Shown one piece after another: positions 53,444-63,326 of a stretch of DNA of 64,000 nt. A model generated the notes under the pieces. It had not been told where the DNA came from. It saw only the letters and a program-made list of their open reading frames with translations, and did not search any database. Every line of letters starts with the position of its first letter. The stretch's first letter is position 1. Made by a program: the position numbers and the translations under genes. This DNA comes from Chromohalobacter moromii. Lineage in GTDB: Bacteria > Pseudomonadota > Gammaproteobacteria > Pseudomonadales > Halomonadaceae. Location: assembly GCF_023091865.1 (NCBI RefSeq), contig NZ_JAHXDI010000004.1, positions 248,001-312,000 of the forward strand. The letters run 5' to 3'.

Positions 53444-54112
53444 ATGCTCGAGGTTAGCCAGCTTGCCCATGGCTTCGACCGCCAGCCTGCGCTGTGGGAA
53501 ATACCTAACTTGCAATGGCAGGGCCACTCGCTGGTGCACTTGCGCGGCGATAATGGCAGCGGCAAAACGACATTGCTGCGTCTACTGGCGGGATTGGAGA
53601 CGCCCCGTCAAGGCACCATACGCTGGACCTTGACGGGGGCGATGCCTGCCGCCTCACCGCCTTGCCCAGGGCGTGTACTCTACCTGCATCAACAGCCCTA
53701 TCTCTTCGATACCAGTGTTGCCGGCAATCTGCGCTATGTTGCCCGCTGGCATGGCTGGCGTGGAAACCTGGCACATGACCGCGTAGCGGCGATGCTGGAA
53801 CGCTGCGGTCTGGCCGCGCATGCAGCGCAGCGGGCACGGTCGCTGTCCGGCGGTGAGCGCATGCGATTGGCATTGGCACGTGCCTGGCTATTGTCGCCAC
53901 GCGTGTTGTTGCTCGACGAGCCCACCGCCAGCCTCGATCGTCAGGCGATTGCCGATGTCAGTACATTGATTTCGTCGCTGCATGAGACGGGCTGTGCCAT
54001 CGTGCTCAGTGCTCATCAACCGAGCGTGTTGACCGAGCGCTGCGATGAGTACTGGTGTCTCGAGCAGCGATGTCTACAGGTAAGTGCCTTCAAGCAGGCA
54101 GTGGCGGTGTGA
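53444..54112 (+). CDS. tupC: Tungstate ABC transporter ATP-binding protein
   Basis: A 222-residue ABC ATPase. Walker A GDNGSGKTT is near residue 35, the Q-loop is in YLHQQP, the signature LSGGERMRLALARA is complete, and Walker B is VLLLDEPTASLD with the switch histidine in LSAHQPS. The ATG at 53444 has GAGAGGG at good spacing; the one at 53438 touches it. It lacks a long C-terminal domain, which fits TupC. Confidence 0.92.
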   Translation: MLEVSQLAHGFDRQPALWEIPNLQWQGHSLVHLRGDNGSGKTTLLRLLAGLETPRQGTIRWTLTGAMPAASPPCPGRVLYLHQQPYLFDTSVAGNLRYVARWHGWRGNLAHDRVAAMLERCGLAAHAAQRARSLSGGERMRLALARAWLLSPRVLLLDEPTASLDRQAIADVSTLISSLHETGCAIVLSAHQPSVLTERCDEYWCLEQRCLQVSAFKQAVAV

Positions 54113-54208
54113 GGCGGTCATTGCCGTACGCACTTGGAGGTGGGCTCGGCGTGTACATAGAAGCCGAGTATGATGATGGAAGTGATAGCCAGTGCGGGGG
54201 CGATAGGC

Positions 54209-54808
54209 ATGCACGAGGATGAAGTGACCGCCGTGATCTTGGCGGGTGGGGAAGGGCGTCGCATGGGCGGTCGCGATAAAGGTTGGGAGTCGTTTGCGGG
54301 TGAGCCCTTGATCACGCACGTGGTGAACCGTTTGGCGCCTCAGGTCGGTCGTATCGCGATCAATGCCAATCGTAGTCTCGAGCGTTATCGGGCGCTGGGA
54401 TATCCCCTCATCAGCGATCGCGAGACAGGCTATCATGGGCCGCTCATGGGCATGTGGAGTGCGCTATGTGCCGTGGAGACCCCTTGGGCGTTATTCGTGC
54501 CCTGCGATTCCCCGGTGCTGCCAGCGGACTTGGTGACGCGTCTCCAGGATGGGATCGGCCAACAGCGTATCGCGGTCGCGCACGACGGCCATCGAGCGCA
54601 CCCGGTCGTGGCCTTGATCGATACCGCGTTGCGCGATGATCTCGGCGCGGCCCTGCGCGATGGCGAGCGCAAGATAGATCGTTGGTATGCGCGACACCCT
54701 TGGTGTCATGTGGATTTTTCCGATCAACCCGAGGCGTTCGCCAACCTCAACTCCCCCGATGATCGTGACGTTATGGAGCGGCGCTGGCGCTCTGATGAGT
54801 CGTTTTGA
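54209..54808 (+). CDS. mobA: Molybdenum cofactor guanylyltransferase
   Basis: A 199-residue enzyme that adds GMP to Mo-molybdopterin to make MGD for bacterial molybdoenzymes such as DMSO reductase-family members. The nucleotide-binding LAGGEGRRMGGRDKG motif begins near residue 10, with FVPCDSPVLP for Mg2+ and N-terminal-half ligands. The 54209 ATG is chosen because it places that motif as in E. coli MobA; another ATG cluster at 54170 is possible. It follows tupC after 96 bases. Confidence 0.93.
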   Translation: MHEDEVTAVILAGGEGRRMGGRDKGWESFAGEPLITHVVNRLAPQVGRIAINANRSLERYRALGYPLISDRETGYHGPLMGMWSALCAVETPWALFVPCDSPVLPADLVTRLQDGIGQQRIAVAHDGHRAHPVVALIDTALRDDLGAALRDGERKIDRWYARHPWCHVDFSDQPEAFANLNSPDDRDVMERRWRSDESF

Positions 54809-54953
54809 CCCGGTGGCTGCCTTCTCATGCGATTTTCGGAGAGCCAAAGCGACTCGCTATCGCGTCAATGGCGTTCGCTCGGCATGTTTGTTGCCTCCTG
54901 TTACCCATTGAAGCTTCTCCCTCAACGACATGGCATGAGGACGACGAAACGCG

Positions 54954-55520
54954 ATGACGTTATCGCTTGACGCGCTAGACACGCCACTGCTGGGTATCGC
55001 CGCTTGGAGCGGGACCGGCAAAACGACGCTGCTCGAGGCACTTTTACCCAGGCTAGCCGATGCGGGAATGCAGGTGGCCGTGATCAAGCATGCCCATCAC
55101 GCCTTCGATATCGACCGTCCCGGTAAGGATAGCTACCGTCTGCGTCAGGCAGGTGCGACGCCGATGCTGGTGGCGTCGGGCAAGCGGTTTGCCTTGATGA
55201 TGGAAACGCCCGAACGCGAAGAAGCCGATCTCGCGGCATTGATCCCCCATGTTCTGCCCTTGGCGCCGGATTTGATTCTGGTCGAAGGCTTCAAAGCCTG
55301 GCCTTTGCCCAAGCTGGAGCTGCATCGTCAGGCCTTGGAAAAACCGCTTATGGCGGTCGATGACCCCTGGGTGCGGGCCGTGGCGACGCCCGATGATGTA
55401 GCGCTGCCGGACGGTGTCGAACGCTTGTCGATGGACGATCATGACGCCTTGATAGACTGGCTGCAGGCCTGGCCGCAACGTTGGCACGAGATGCGCCGTG
55501 GTCCTCGGGAGACGTCATGA
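54954..55520 (+). CDS. mobB: Molybdopterin-guanine dinucleotide biosynthesis adaptor
   Basis: A 188-residue P-loop GTP-binding protein that assists MobA. Walker A is AAWSGTGKTTLLEA near residue 16, and the family motifs KHAHHAFDIDRPGKDSYR and LILVEGFKAWPLPKLELHR follow. It is 145 bases downstream of mobA. Its stop overlaps the moeA start by four bases. Confidence 0.93.
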   Translation: MTLSLDALDTPLLGIAAWSGTGKTTLLEALLPRLADAGMQVAVIKHAHHAFDIDRPGKDSYRLRQAGATPMLVASGKRFALMMETPEREEADLAALIPHVLPLAPDLILVEGFKAWPLPKLELHRQALEKPLMAVDDPWVRAVATPDDVALPDGVERLSMDDHDALIDWLQAWPQRWHEMRRGPRETS

Positions 55521-56788
55521 CCTTATCGTGTTTTGAGTTGGGTGAGCGCATGCTCAGCGTCGATGAGACGCTCGAAGCCTTGGCGGCGATGACGCCGCCG
55601 CCGGTCGCCACGCATCGGGTCAGCTTGGCGGCGGCCGGCAATCGTATATTGGCAGTGGATGCGGTATCGCCTATCAACGTGCCGCAGAATACCAATGCCG
55701 CCATGGATGGCATCGCACTGGCGTGGCCCACCGATGCGCCGGAAGACGACATGCTCGTGGACGTGGTCGGTGATGTCCTGGCGGGTACGCGGCTGACGAC
55801 ATCGTTGGCGCTAGGCGAGGCGGTGAGGATCACCACCGGGGCGCCGCTGCCGGCCGGTGCGGATACCGTCGTCATGAGCGAGCAGCTCGCCGACATTGGC
55901 ATCCCCAATCGTATACGTGTCGAACAACCCGAGCGGGTGCGGCGTGGGCAGAACGTACGCCAGGCCGGCGAGGACATTGCGTGCGGCCAGCGTGCGCTGA
56001 GTGCAGGGACTCGGTTGCGACCGCAGCACTTGGGTTTGCTGGCCTCGCTGGGGCATGTGGAGATCGAGGTGTTTCGCTCACTACGCGTGGCAGTGTTTTC
56101 CACCGGCGATGAAGTCACGGCGCCGGGCGAGTCGCTGCCACCCGCCGGCATCTACGATACCAATCGTTTTTCGTTGCAGGGCTTGCTCAGTCGCTTGGGC
56201 TGTGAAGTCATCGACCTGGGCATCCTGCACGACGACCTGGACAGCATGCGGGCTTCCCTGGCGGCGGCGGCCCACGAGGCGGACATGGTGGTGACTAGCG
56301 GGGGCGTGTCGGTCGGCCAGGCCGATTGGGTCAAACCCGCACTTACGGCTATAGGCGAGCTGGGCCTATGGCGGATCGCCATGCGTCCCGGAAGGCCCTT
56401 GGCGTTCGGTCGTATTCACCATACGAAGGGCGTGACGGTGCCTTTCTTCGGACTGCCCGGCAACCCCGTGGCGGTCATGGTGACGTTCTTGCAGTTCGTT
56501 CAACCCATGTTACGACGCATGCAGGGAGAGCATGACTGGCAACCGTCCCGTCTCACGGCGCTGGCTGGCGAGCCATTGAAAAGTCGTGAGGGGCGTGTCG
56601 ATTATCATCGTGGTATTTATACGAGTGATGACGCTGGTCAGCTGTGGGTGCGTACCACGGGCCGCCAGGGGTCGGGCATTCTTAGCTCGATGGTGGCGGC
56701 CAATTGCCTTATCGAAATCGGTGACGGATGTGCCGCCGTGGAGGCGGGGACGCCGGTGACGATACAACCGTTCGGTGACCTGACATGA
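55517..56788 (+). CDS. moeA: Molybdopterin molybdenumtransferase
   Basis: A 423-residue enzyme that inserts molybdate into adenylylated molybdopterin. Signature segments are [46 protein letters not shown] and [14 protein letters not shown], with [14 protein letters not shown] near the end. It overlaps mobB and moaC by four bases at either side, so the run is probably one transcript. A longer reading from 55481 is less likely. Confidence 0.96.
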   Translation: MTLSCFELGERMLSVDETLEALAAMTPPPVATHRVSLAAAGNRILAVDAVSPINVPQNTNAAMDGIALAWPTDAPEDDMLVDVVGDVLAGTRLTTSLALGEAVRITTGAPLPAGADTVVMSEQLADIGIPNRIRVEQPERVRRGQNVRQAGEDIACGQRALSAGTRLRPQHLGLLASLGHVEIEVFRSLRVAVFSTGDEVTAPGESLPPAGIYDTNRFSLQGLLSRLGCEVIDLGILHDDLDSMRASLAAAAHEADMVVTSGGVSVGQADWVKPALTAIGELGLWRIAMRPGRPLAFGRIHHTKGVTVPFFGLPGNPVAVMVTFLQFVQPMLRRMQGEHDWQPSRLTALAGEPLKSREGRVDYHRGIYTSDDAGQLWVRTTGRQGSGILSSMVAANCLIEIGDGCAAVEAGTPVTIQPFGDLT

Positions 56789-57564
56789 GTTTGACCCATC
56801 TCAATGCGCGTGGCGAAGCCCACATGGTGGATGTCGGCGACAAAGCCGAAACGCAGCGCGAGGCCGTGGCAAGCGGACGCATCGTCATGCGCCCAGAAAC
56901 GCTTGCATTGCTGGCCGAGGGTGGCTTGCCCAAGGGGGATGTACTGGCCACGGCGCGTATTGCCGGCATTCAGGCCGCCAAGCGTACGCATGAGCTGATT
57001 CCCCTGTGTCATGCGTTGTTGCTGTCCAAGGTGAGTGTCGATTTTCGCCTCGACGACGCAGCTTCTTGCGTGCATGTGGAGTCACGCTGCCGTCTGGCGG
57101 GCCGCACCGGTGTGGAAATGGAGGCGCTGACCGCGGTCTCGGTTGCGTGTCTGACCCTCTACGATATGTGCAAGGCGGTCGACAAGGATATGACGGTCGA
57201 AGGCGTGCGCCTGGAGCACAAGACGGGCGGCAAGTCCGGTGATTGGCATCGCGCTTCCGAGGATGAATCCGCGACGCGCGAAGCGTTCGAAACGCCCCCC
57301 GTCGAAATCGCCGCAATACGCGTCAAGTTTCTCGCCGAATTGCGTGAGCGGCTGGATGTTGAAGAGGTGGAAGTGCCGGTTGAATCGCTGAAAAGCCCCG
57401 ATGTCGCCAGTCTCAAGACCGTGCTTGAGGCACAGGATTCCCGCTTCGCGGCCTTGTCCGCCGCGCGCATTCTATGTGCCGTCAACCATGCCATGGCGCA
57501 TGAAGAAACGCCGCTCTCCGATGGGGATGAAGTGGCGTTTTTTCCGCCGGTCACCGGCGGGTGA
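56785..57564 (+). CDS. moaC: Fused MoaC-MoaD: cyclic pyranopterin monophosphate synthase with C-terminal MPT synthase small subunit
   Basis: A 259-residue fusion. Residues 1-157 are MoaC, with [23 protein letters not shown] and [10 protein letters not shown] carrying the catalytic Lys, His and Asp positions; it forms cPMP with MoaA. Residues about 172-259 are MoaD-like ([20 protein letters not shown]) and end in the obligatory GG, where the sulfur is carried as a thiocarboxylate. A spacer of about 15 polar residues joins them. Normally MoaC is about 160 residues and moaD a separate gene; no separate moaD exists in the window. moaE follows 10 bases later. Confidence 0.92.
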   Translation: MSLTHLNARGEAHMVDVGDKAETQREAVASGRIVMRPETLALLAEGGLPKGDVLATARIAGIQAAKRTHELIPLCHALLLSKVSVDFRLDDAASCVHVESRCRLAGRTGVEMEALTAVSVACLTLYDMCKAVDKDMTVEGVRLEHKTGGKSGDWHRASEDESATREAFETPPVEIAAIRVKFLAELRERLDVEEVEVPVESLKSPDVASLKTVLEAQDSRFAALSAARILCAVNHAMAHEETPLSDGDEVAFFPPVTGG

Positions 57565-57574
57565 GGAGGCAATC

Positions 57575-58033
57575 ATGATCGATGTACGTGTGCAGGCCCC
57601 GGTCTTCGATGTGGGCGAGGAGCAGCGTCAATTGCTGGCGGGGCGTCGCGATATCGGTGCCGTGGTGACCTTTACCGGCCTAGTGCGCGATTTCAATGAG
57701 CGCCCGGACGTACAGGCCCTGTCGCTGGAGCATTATCCCGGCATGACCGAGGCGGCGCTGCGCGACATTGCTGAGCAGGCGACGTCGCGCTGGCCGCTCG
57801 ATGGAATACGCATCGTGCATCGTGTCGGCCGCTTGGCGCCAAGTGATCCCATCGTCATGGTCATGGTCGCGAGCGCCCATCGCCGCGCAGCATTCGACGC
57901 GTGCGATTTTCTGATGGACTACCTCAAGACACGTGCGCCATTCTGGAAGAAAGAACACACTGCAAGCGGGACGTATTGGGTCTCGGCACGTGACAGTGAC
58001 GTGCGGGACGCGGACCGTTGGGAGGAAGCATGA
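57575..58033 (+). CDS. moaE: Molybdopterin synthase catalytic (large) subunit
   Basis: A 152-residue protein that binds MoaD's C-terminus and converts cPMP to molybdopterin. The core motif [14 protein letters not shown] is near residue 30, and [26 protein letters not shown] and PFWKKEH (catalytic Lys) follow. GAGGAGG lies before the ATG. It overlaps moaA by four bases. Here its partner must be the C-terminal domain of the MoaC-MoaD fusion, or a moaD outside the window. Confidence 0.95.
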   Translation: MIDVRVQAPVFDVGEEQRQLLAGRRDIGAVVTFTGLVRDFNERPDVQALSLEHYPGMTEAALRDIAEQATSRWPLDGIRIVHRVGRLAPSDPIVMVMVASAHRRAAFDACDFLMDYLKTRAPFWKKEHTASGTYWVSARDSDVRDADRWEEA

Positions 58034-59019
58034 CCGAGCTGATCGACAACTTTCAGCGCCAGATTCGCTATGTGCGGATCTCGGTGACCGATCGCTGTGA
58101 CTTTCGCTGTGTCTACTGCATGAGCGAGGACATGACGTTCCTGCCGCGTGCACAGATATTGACGCTTGAAGAGATCGAGCAGGTGGCGCGTGCGTTCGTC
58201 GAACTGGGCGTGGAAAAGATTCGCTTGACCGGCGGTGAGCCGTTGGTGCGACGTGGCATCGATGATCTGGTGTCGCGTGTCGGCGCGCTTCCGGGCCTCA
58301 AGGACTTCGCCATGACCACCAATGGAGCGGGGCTGGTCAAGCATGCCAAGGCATTGCGAGAAGGCGGTATGCAGCGCCTCAATATCAGTATTGACTCACT
58401 CGATCCCGAGCGCTTCCGCAGCTTGACGCGCACCGGCAATCTCGAGCATGTCATTGCCGGTATTCGTGCCGCGCGGGATGCCGGGTTCGAGCGTATCAAG
58501 CTCAATGCCGTCGTGCTCAAAGGGCGTAACGACGATGAAGTTCTCGATTTGGTCGACTTTGCGCGTCGAGAAGGCGTGGATATCAGTTTCATCGAAGAAA
58601 TGCCGCTAGGCGATGTGTCTGACCACTCGCGTGAAGAAACCTTTTATTCCAGCGATGATGTCCATGCGGCCATCGCATCGCGATATGCGTTGCTACCGAC
58701 CACCGAGAATACCTTGGGGCCATCGCGTTATTTCCGGATGCCGGATAGCGATTCACGCATCGGTTTTATTTCACCGCACAGCCATAATTTCTGCGACACC
58801 TGCAACCGGGTGAGGGTCACGGTCGAAGGGCGCTTGTTACTGTGTCTCGGTAACGAGCATTCGGTCGATCTGCGCGAGGTTTTACGGCGTTATCCCGGTG
58901 ATATGGAGCGTCTCAAGCAGCGCATCATCGAGGCTATGCCACTGAAACCCGAGCGCCATCATTTCCGCACGGATGGTGATGTGGATATCGTACGCTTCAT
59001 GAATATGACGGGCGGATAA
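58030..59019 (+). CDS. moaA: GTP 3',8-cyclase (MoaA)
   Basis: A 329-residue radical-SAM enzyme that begins molybdopterin synthesis from GTP. The N-terminal SAM cluster is C-x3-C-x2-C in [13 protein letters not shown]. The C-terminal GTP-site cluster is [18 protein letters not shown], and the essential terminal GG (NMTGG) is present. It ends the tup-Moco gene run; no moeB or moaB is in the window. Confidence 0.96.
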   Translation: MTELIDNFQRQIRYVRISVTDRCDFRCVYCMSEDMTFLPRAQILTLEEIEQVARAFVELGVEKIRLTGGEPLVRRGIDDLVSRVGALPGLKDFAMTTNGAGLVKHAKALREGGMQRLNISIDSLDPERFRSLTRTGNLEHVIAGIRAARDAGFERIKLNAVVLKGRNDDEVLDLVDFARREGVDISFIEEMPLGDVSDHSREETFYSSDDVHAAIASRYALLPTTENTLGPSRYFRMPDSDSRIGFISPHSHNFCDTCNRVRVTVEGRLLLCLGNEHSVDLREVLRRYPGDMERLKQRIIEAMPLKPERHHFRTDGDVDIVRFMNMTGG

Positions 59020-59195
59020 TGTTTTGTGTGAGTGCTTTATTCGCGGTAGCGTGATGCGTCTCCTGACCATAAAGTTATAAGGTTCGACTTGGGTCGAGGA
59101 CATTATTTTCTTGCTAAACCAAGTTCGAGTCATATACTTTTCAGAAACGCCAAGGCGTTATGCTGCAGGTTGGTTATTTTAAATGGAGGAGGCGA

Positions 59196-59492
59196 ATGTC
59201 CACTGATACTCTGGAGCGCATTGCGCGAAATAAAAACGTGGCTCGCGCTGCCGCGCGACAGCTCAGCATGGAGCAGCTCCACAAGCTGTCGGAAGTCATC
59301 GGTGAAGTGATCGAACAGAAGCAGCAGGAAGATCACAAGCGCCAAGCTGAAGAAGCCGCAAAAGAACGGAAGTTGGCGGAAATTCGTGAAGCGATGAGCG
59401 ATGCCGGCCTTTCTCTGGACGACTTGATATCCGAACAGCCGCGCAAGCGTCGGGGACGTCCGCCGAAGAAAGATAAGGAACGCAAGCAGTAA
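59196..59492 (+). CDS. H-NS-like protein with C-terminal AT-hook motif
   Basis: A 98-residue basic protein. Residues about 15-75 are rich in Glu, Gln, Lys and Ala and should form a dimerising coiled coil in the manner of H-NS/MvaT N-termini (LSMEQLHKLSEVIGEVIEQ). The C-terminal QPRKRRGRPPKKDKERKQ contains RGRPP, an AT-hook type minor-groove binder, instead of the canonical H-NS TWTGQGR domain. GGAGGAGG lies before the ATG. It has its own terminator. A nucleoid or xenogeneic-silencing role is an inference. Confidence 0.8.
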   Translation: MSTDTLERIARNKNVARAAARQLSMEQLHKLSEVIGEVIEQKQQEDHKRQAEEAAKERKLAEIREAMSDAGLSLDDLISEQPRKRRGRPPKKDKERKQ

Positions 59493-59511
59493 GTGACACG
59501 CTTAAACGATC

Positions 59512-59537
59512 AAAACGGACCTCCGGGTCCGTTTTTT
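59512..59537 (+). terminator. Intrinsic terminator of the H-NS-like gene
   Basis: AAAACGGACC and GGTCCGTTTT form a strong stem with loop TCCG-like, ending in TTTTTT. It lies between converging genes and may also act on the rnj transcript, whose stop is 10 bases away. Confidence 0.9.
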
Positions 59538-59546
59538 CATATTGGA

Positions 59547-61229
59547 TCAAAAATCGATCGGCGAGGTCTCTTCCGCAGCCATGATATGCAGATGGACGTC
59601 GGGAAGACGTCGAAGATGCTGATTGAGCCAATCCATCAAGGGGGCGTGTAGTTGTTGGCGTAATCTGGCGATGGTGTCCGCCTCGTAGATGGCTAATTGA
59701 TCGTCGAGCCAATCGGCGAGAGCGGTATCGTCCAGCGCCAGGTCGTGGCTCGTATCCCATAACAAACGTCCCACGCGGGCCCATCCCGACGCCTGTCGTA
59801 CGACCGGAAGCGTCAAACTCAAGATGCCGCTACGGCGATTCATGCTCGACAGGGCGGGAGCACGCAACCCTTCTAGAGGATGAATGCGATTTTGAGTGAC
59901 GATATGCGGCGTCAACGAGTGGCGCGCAATGCAGCTCAAACCCTCGTTATCGAAGCGAAGCATATCGCCGTTTCGTGGGATCCAGGGCACCTCGATACCG
60001 ATCGATTCCGCCAGGGTGCGATGCGCTTGTTGGTGCTGCGACTCACCGTGTACGGGGAGCAAATATCTGGGGGCAAGCCAGCCATAAAGACGCTGCAATT
60101 CGTCTTGTGCAGGATGCCCCGAGGCATGCAGTTCGGGATGGTTGCGCTCATCGTACAGAGTGATGCGGGCACGCTTGAGTCCAGCCTGTAAGCGCTCGAT
60201 CAGCAATTCGTTACCCGGGATCGCCTTGGCCGAGAAAATGACGCTGTCGCCGGGCTGGAGTTCGAAATCGGCGTGCTGTCCCTGAGCCAGGCGAGACAGC
60301 GCGGAGCGTGGCTCTCCCTGGCTACCGGTGGCAATGACCAGAACCTCTTCGGGTGGCAAATAGCCAAGGTCGCGAACGGGGACCAGGGAAGGGAAGTCTT
60401 CGAGATAGCCCAGTCCTCGAGCGACATTCACCATACGCTCCATCGAACGGCCCATGAGGCTGACGCGTCGTCCGCATGCCTTGGCAGCACGGCCCAGTGC
60501 CAGAATGCGTGCCAGGTTGCTGGCAAAACAGCTGACGATCACGCGGCCGGGGCAGGCGCCGATCGTCGTTTCAAGTGCGCGTGCGACGTCGCCTTCGCTG
60601 CGTGAGTGTCCGGAGACGGGGGCATTGGTGGAGTCGCCGACGACGAGGTCGATAGGTGCCAGTGCCTGGAATCGTTGCGGACATACAGGATCACCGATCA
60701 AAGGCTCAGGGTCGAGTTTCCAGTCGCCGGTGTGCAGGATACGGTGATCGGGTGTCGCCAATAGCAGGGCACAGCTTTCGGGAATCGAATGCGGCAGTGG
60801 TAAGAAGCGCACATCGAAAGGGCCGCTTTGCATGGCTTCGTCGGGCGTGATGACGTGAATCGCAGCGGTAGGCAATTGCTGCTCTGCGAAGCGTAGGCGC
60901 AGCAAGCTGGCGGCCAGTGGCGTCGCATGGATGGGGCATTGCCAACGTGGCCACAGCCAGGCAATCGCGCCAATGTGATCTTCATGTCCGTGCGTGACGA
61001 GGATTGCCTGAGGAACGATATCCTGAGAAGGCAGGAGGTCGACATTGGGGACTTGCAAGGGCGCCTGTGGGAGGTCCTGGCGAATCATCATGCCGCAGTC
61101 GACCACGATCCAGTGATCAAGGTGCCCGTAAAGGGTGAAATTCATGCCGATTTCACCGCAGCCGCCGAGGGGCAGTATCTGAAGAGGAGGCTTGCGGCGG
61201 GCGCGTATCTGGATGCGTGGTTGGGACAT
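59547..61229 (-). CDS. RNase J-like metallo-beta-lactamase ribonuclease
   Basis: A 560-residue protein of the beta-CASP RNase J family. The N-terminal ILPLGGCGEIGMNF is typical, the zinc-binding motif is THGHEDHIGA, and the later HTGDWKLDPEP and GDSTNA carry the second metal and beta-CASP motifs. The C-terminal VHGESQHQQAH ends the beta-CASP region. RNase J is the main 5'-exonuclease in many bacteria, while most gammaproteobacteria rely on RNase E; its job here is not known. The terminal domain is shorter and different from Bacillus RNase J. Confidence 0.85.
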   Translation of the reverse strand: MSQPRIQIRARRKPPLQILPLGGCGEIGMNFTLYGHLDHWIVVDCGMMIRQDLPQAPLQVPNVDLLPSQDIVPQAILVTHGHEDHIGAIAWLWPRWQCPIHATPLAASLLRLRFAEQQLPTAAIHVITPDEAMQSGPFDVRFLPLPHSIPESCALLLATPDHRILHTGDWKLDPEPLIGDPVCPQRFQALAPIDLVVGDSTNAPVSGHSRSEGDVARALETTIGACPGRVIVSCFASNLARILALGRAAKACGRRVSLMGRSMERMVNVARGLGYLEDFPSLVPVRDLGYLPPEEVLVIATGSQGEPRSALSRLAQGQHADFELQPGDSVIFSAKAIPGNELLIERLQAGLKRARITLYDERNHPELHASGHPAQDELQRLYGWLAPRYLLPVHGESQHQQAHRTLAESIGIEVPWIPRNGDMLRFDNEGLSCIARHSLTPHIVTQNRIHPLEGLRAPALSSMNRRSGILSLTLPVVRQASGWARVGRLLWDTSHDLALDDTALADWLDDQLAIYEADTIARLRQQLHAPLMDWLNQHLRRLPDVHLHIMAAEETSPIDF

Positions 61230-61400
61230 CGTTATCCCTTAACGTGAAGATGCCCATTACTATACGGGATGCCCCGGCGCGGCCACAATCGAGGCTTCTT
61301 GTCATGATCGAATTCGCTACAATAGGCGCCCTTTGGTGAGAGGCGCCTTCCTCGAGAGCGCGCCGATCACCGCCTCATTTCAGGATTGATGGTAGCGCGC

Positions 61401-62255
61401 ATGTCCCATTCGTATCGTCTTATCGTCTCGTGCCCCGACCGCGTGGGCATCGTTTCTCGCGTATCCAGTTACATCGCTGGCCACGGAGGCTGGATCACCG
61501 AGGCCAATCAGCACTCGGACTTGGCTACTGGACGCTTTTTCATGCGCTACGAAATCAAGGCTGAGTCGTTGCCGCTGAGTCTTGATGCGATGCGCGACGA
61601 CTTCGCCGCCATTGCCGGTGAGTTCTCGATGGATTGGGCACTGAGCGATACTGCTAAACCCAAGCGCGTCGTTCTGATGGCCTCGCGTGCTTCGCATTGC
61701 TTGGTCGATCTGTTGTACCGCTGGACCGCGGGTGAGCTCGATTGCGAGATCCCGTGCGTGATCTCCAATCATGAATCGTTGCGTGCGCTGGTCGAATGGC
61801 ATGGCATTCCTTTTCACCATGTACCGGTCGATGCGGACGACAAGGCGGCGGCATTCGCTCGGGTCGAGGCACTGGTCGAGGAGGCTCGGGCGGACACGGT
61901 GGTGCTGGCGCGTTATATGCAGATTTTGCCGCCCAACTTGTGTCAGCGATATGCCGGGAGGATCATCAATATCCACCACAGCTTCCTGCCCTCGTTCGCG
62001 GGCGCCAAGCCTTATCATCAGGCCTACGCGCGGGGCGTCAAGTTGATCGGCGCGACGTGCCACTACGTCACTGAAGAGCTCGATGCGGGACCCATCATCG
62101 AGCAGGACATACAGCGCGTGACGCACTGCCATACCGCTGAGGATCTGGTGCGTCTAGGGCGTGACGTCGAAAAAGCTGTGTTGGCGCGGGGACTACGTTG
62201 GCATTTACAGGACCGAGTCCTGATCCATGGCAATAAGACGGTCGTCTTTGCCTGA
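61401..62255 (+). CDS. purU: Formyltetrahydrofolate deformylase
   Basis: A 284-residue enzyme that hydrolyses 10-formyl-THF to THF and formate, balancing one-carbon pools. The N-terminal ACT domain (SYRLIVSCPDRVGIVSRVSSY) is followed by a formyltransferase-like domain with the catalytic set RIINIHHSFLPSFAGAKPYHQA and HYVTEELDAGPIIEQ. The ATG at 61401 matches homologue N-termini (MSHSYRL); ATG 61389 closer to AGGA is an alternative. Confidence 0.95.
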   Translation: MSHSYRLIVSCPDRVGIVSRVSSYIAGHGGWITEANQHSDLATGRFFMRYEIKAESLPLSLDAMRDDFAAIAGEFSMDWALSDTAKPKRVVLMASRASHCLVDLLYRWTAGELDCEIPCVISNHESLRALVEWHGIPFHHVPVDADDKAAAFARVEALVEEARADTVVLARYMQILPPNLCQRYAGRIINIHHSFLPSFAGAKPYHQAYARGVKLIGATCHYVTEELDAGPIIEQDIQRVTHCHTAEDLVRLGRDVEKAVLARGLRWHLQDRVLIHGNKTVVFA

Positions 62256-62261
62256 AGGGAA

Positions 62262-63308
62262 TCAGTCGAAGAGCGTCATCTGTCGTTGTTGCGCCTCGGG
62301 CGTTAGTCGCACGCCGACCCCCAGCAGGCGAACGGGGCGCTCGCCGCGTGCCCAGGCGCCGTCCAGCAAGGCTTGAAAGCGGGCCGCGAGCGCCTCGCGG
62401 CCCGTGGCTTCAAGGGTCGTGCTGCTGAAATCATTGAAGCGAACCTTGACGAACAGCTTTTGAATGCCCGGTGTGCCGTGCCGTCTCAGACGCGCCAGCA
62501 AGCGCTCAATGAGCGGCGCGAGTGCGTCATGGCAACTAGCCAAGTCGGGCAGATCGCGGTGATATGTCGTCTCCACGCTGACGGATTTGCGTTCACGCTC
62601 GATCTGTACCGGGCGTTCGTCGATGCCTCGCGCCAGCTCGAATAGCCGCCGTCCGAACTTGCCAAAGCGCTCCACCAGAGATTCGAGGGGCCATTCGCGC
62701 AGGTCGTGGCAGGTCACGATCTGCAATGCCTCGAGCTTGGCCGCCGTCGCCGGGCCGACACCGTGCAACTGCTTGACGGGCAACGCGAGGAGGAAAGCCT
62801 CGACTTCATCGGGTGCGATCACTCGGAGCCCATCCGGTTTGTCCCAGTCGCTGGCCAGCTTGGCGAGAAACTTGCTGGGCGCCGCCCCCACAGAGATGAC
62901 GATTCCCGTTCTCGCCAACGCTTCTTGTTTGAGCCATTTGGCCATCCAGGTCGCGCTTCCCTGAAAGCGTGTGACCTCGCTGACATCCAGATACGCTTCG
63001 TCGAGGGACAGGGGCTCCACCAGTGACGTCAGCTCTTGGAACAGCGCTTGGATGCGAGCCGAGACGGCACGGTATTTGTCGAAGTCCGGGGAGAGTCGCG
63101 TCAGATGCGGGCACAGGCGCATGGCACGCGCCATGGGCATGGCTGAATGGATGCCGAAGGCGCGCGCGGGGTAATTGCAAGTGGCGACAACGCCGCGCAT
63201 CTCAGGGCTGCTGCCGATCGCCAAGGGAATGTCGCGTAACGCTGGATCGTCGCGCATTTCCACGGCGGCATAAAAGCAGTCGCAATCGGCATGAAGGATC
63301 TTGCGCAT
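62262..63308 (-). CDS. dinB: DNA polymerase IV
   Basis: A 348-residue Y-family translesion polymerase. The catalytic motifs are ILHADCDCFYAAVEM and LSLDEAYLDVSE. The little-finger domain follows, and the C-terminus QMTLFD is a consensus sliding-clamp binding motif. It starts 18 bases after the lexA stop on the same strand, so it is probably co-transcribed with lexA and under its control. Confidence 0.97.
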   Translation of the reverse strand: MRKILHADCDCFYAAVEMRDDPALRDIPLAIGSSPEMRGVVATCNYPARAFGIHSAMPMARAMRLCPHLTRLSPDFDKYRAVSARIQALFQELTSLVEPLSLDEAYLDVSEVTRFQGSATWMAKWLKQEALARTGIVISVGAAPSKFLAKLASDWDKPDGLRVIAPDEVEAFLLALPVKQLHGVGPATAAKLEALQIVTCHDLREWPLESLVERFGKFGRRLFELARGIDERPVQIERERKSVSVETTYHRDLPDLASCHDALAPLIERLLARLRRHGTPGIQKLFVKVRFNDFSSTTLEATGREALAARFQALLDGAWARGERPVRLLGVGVRLTPEAQQRQMTLFD

Positions 63309-63326
63309 GATGAACGGCGTGTCGGC

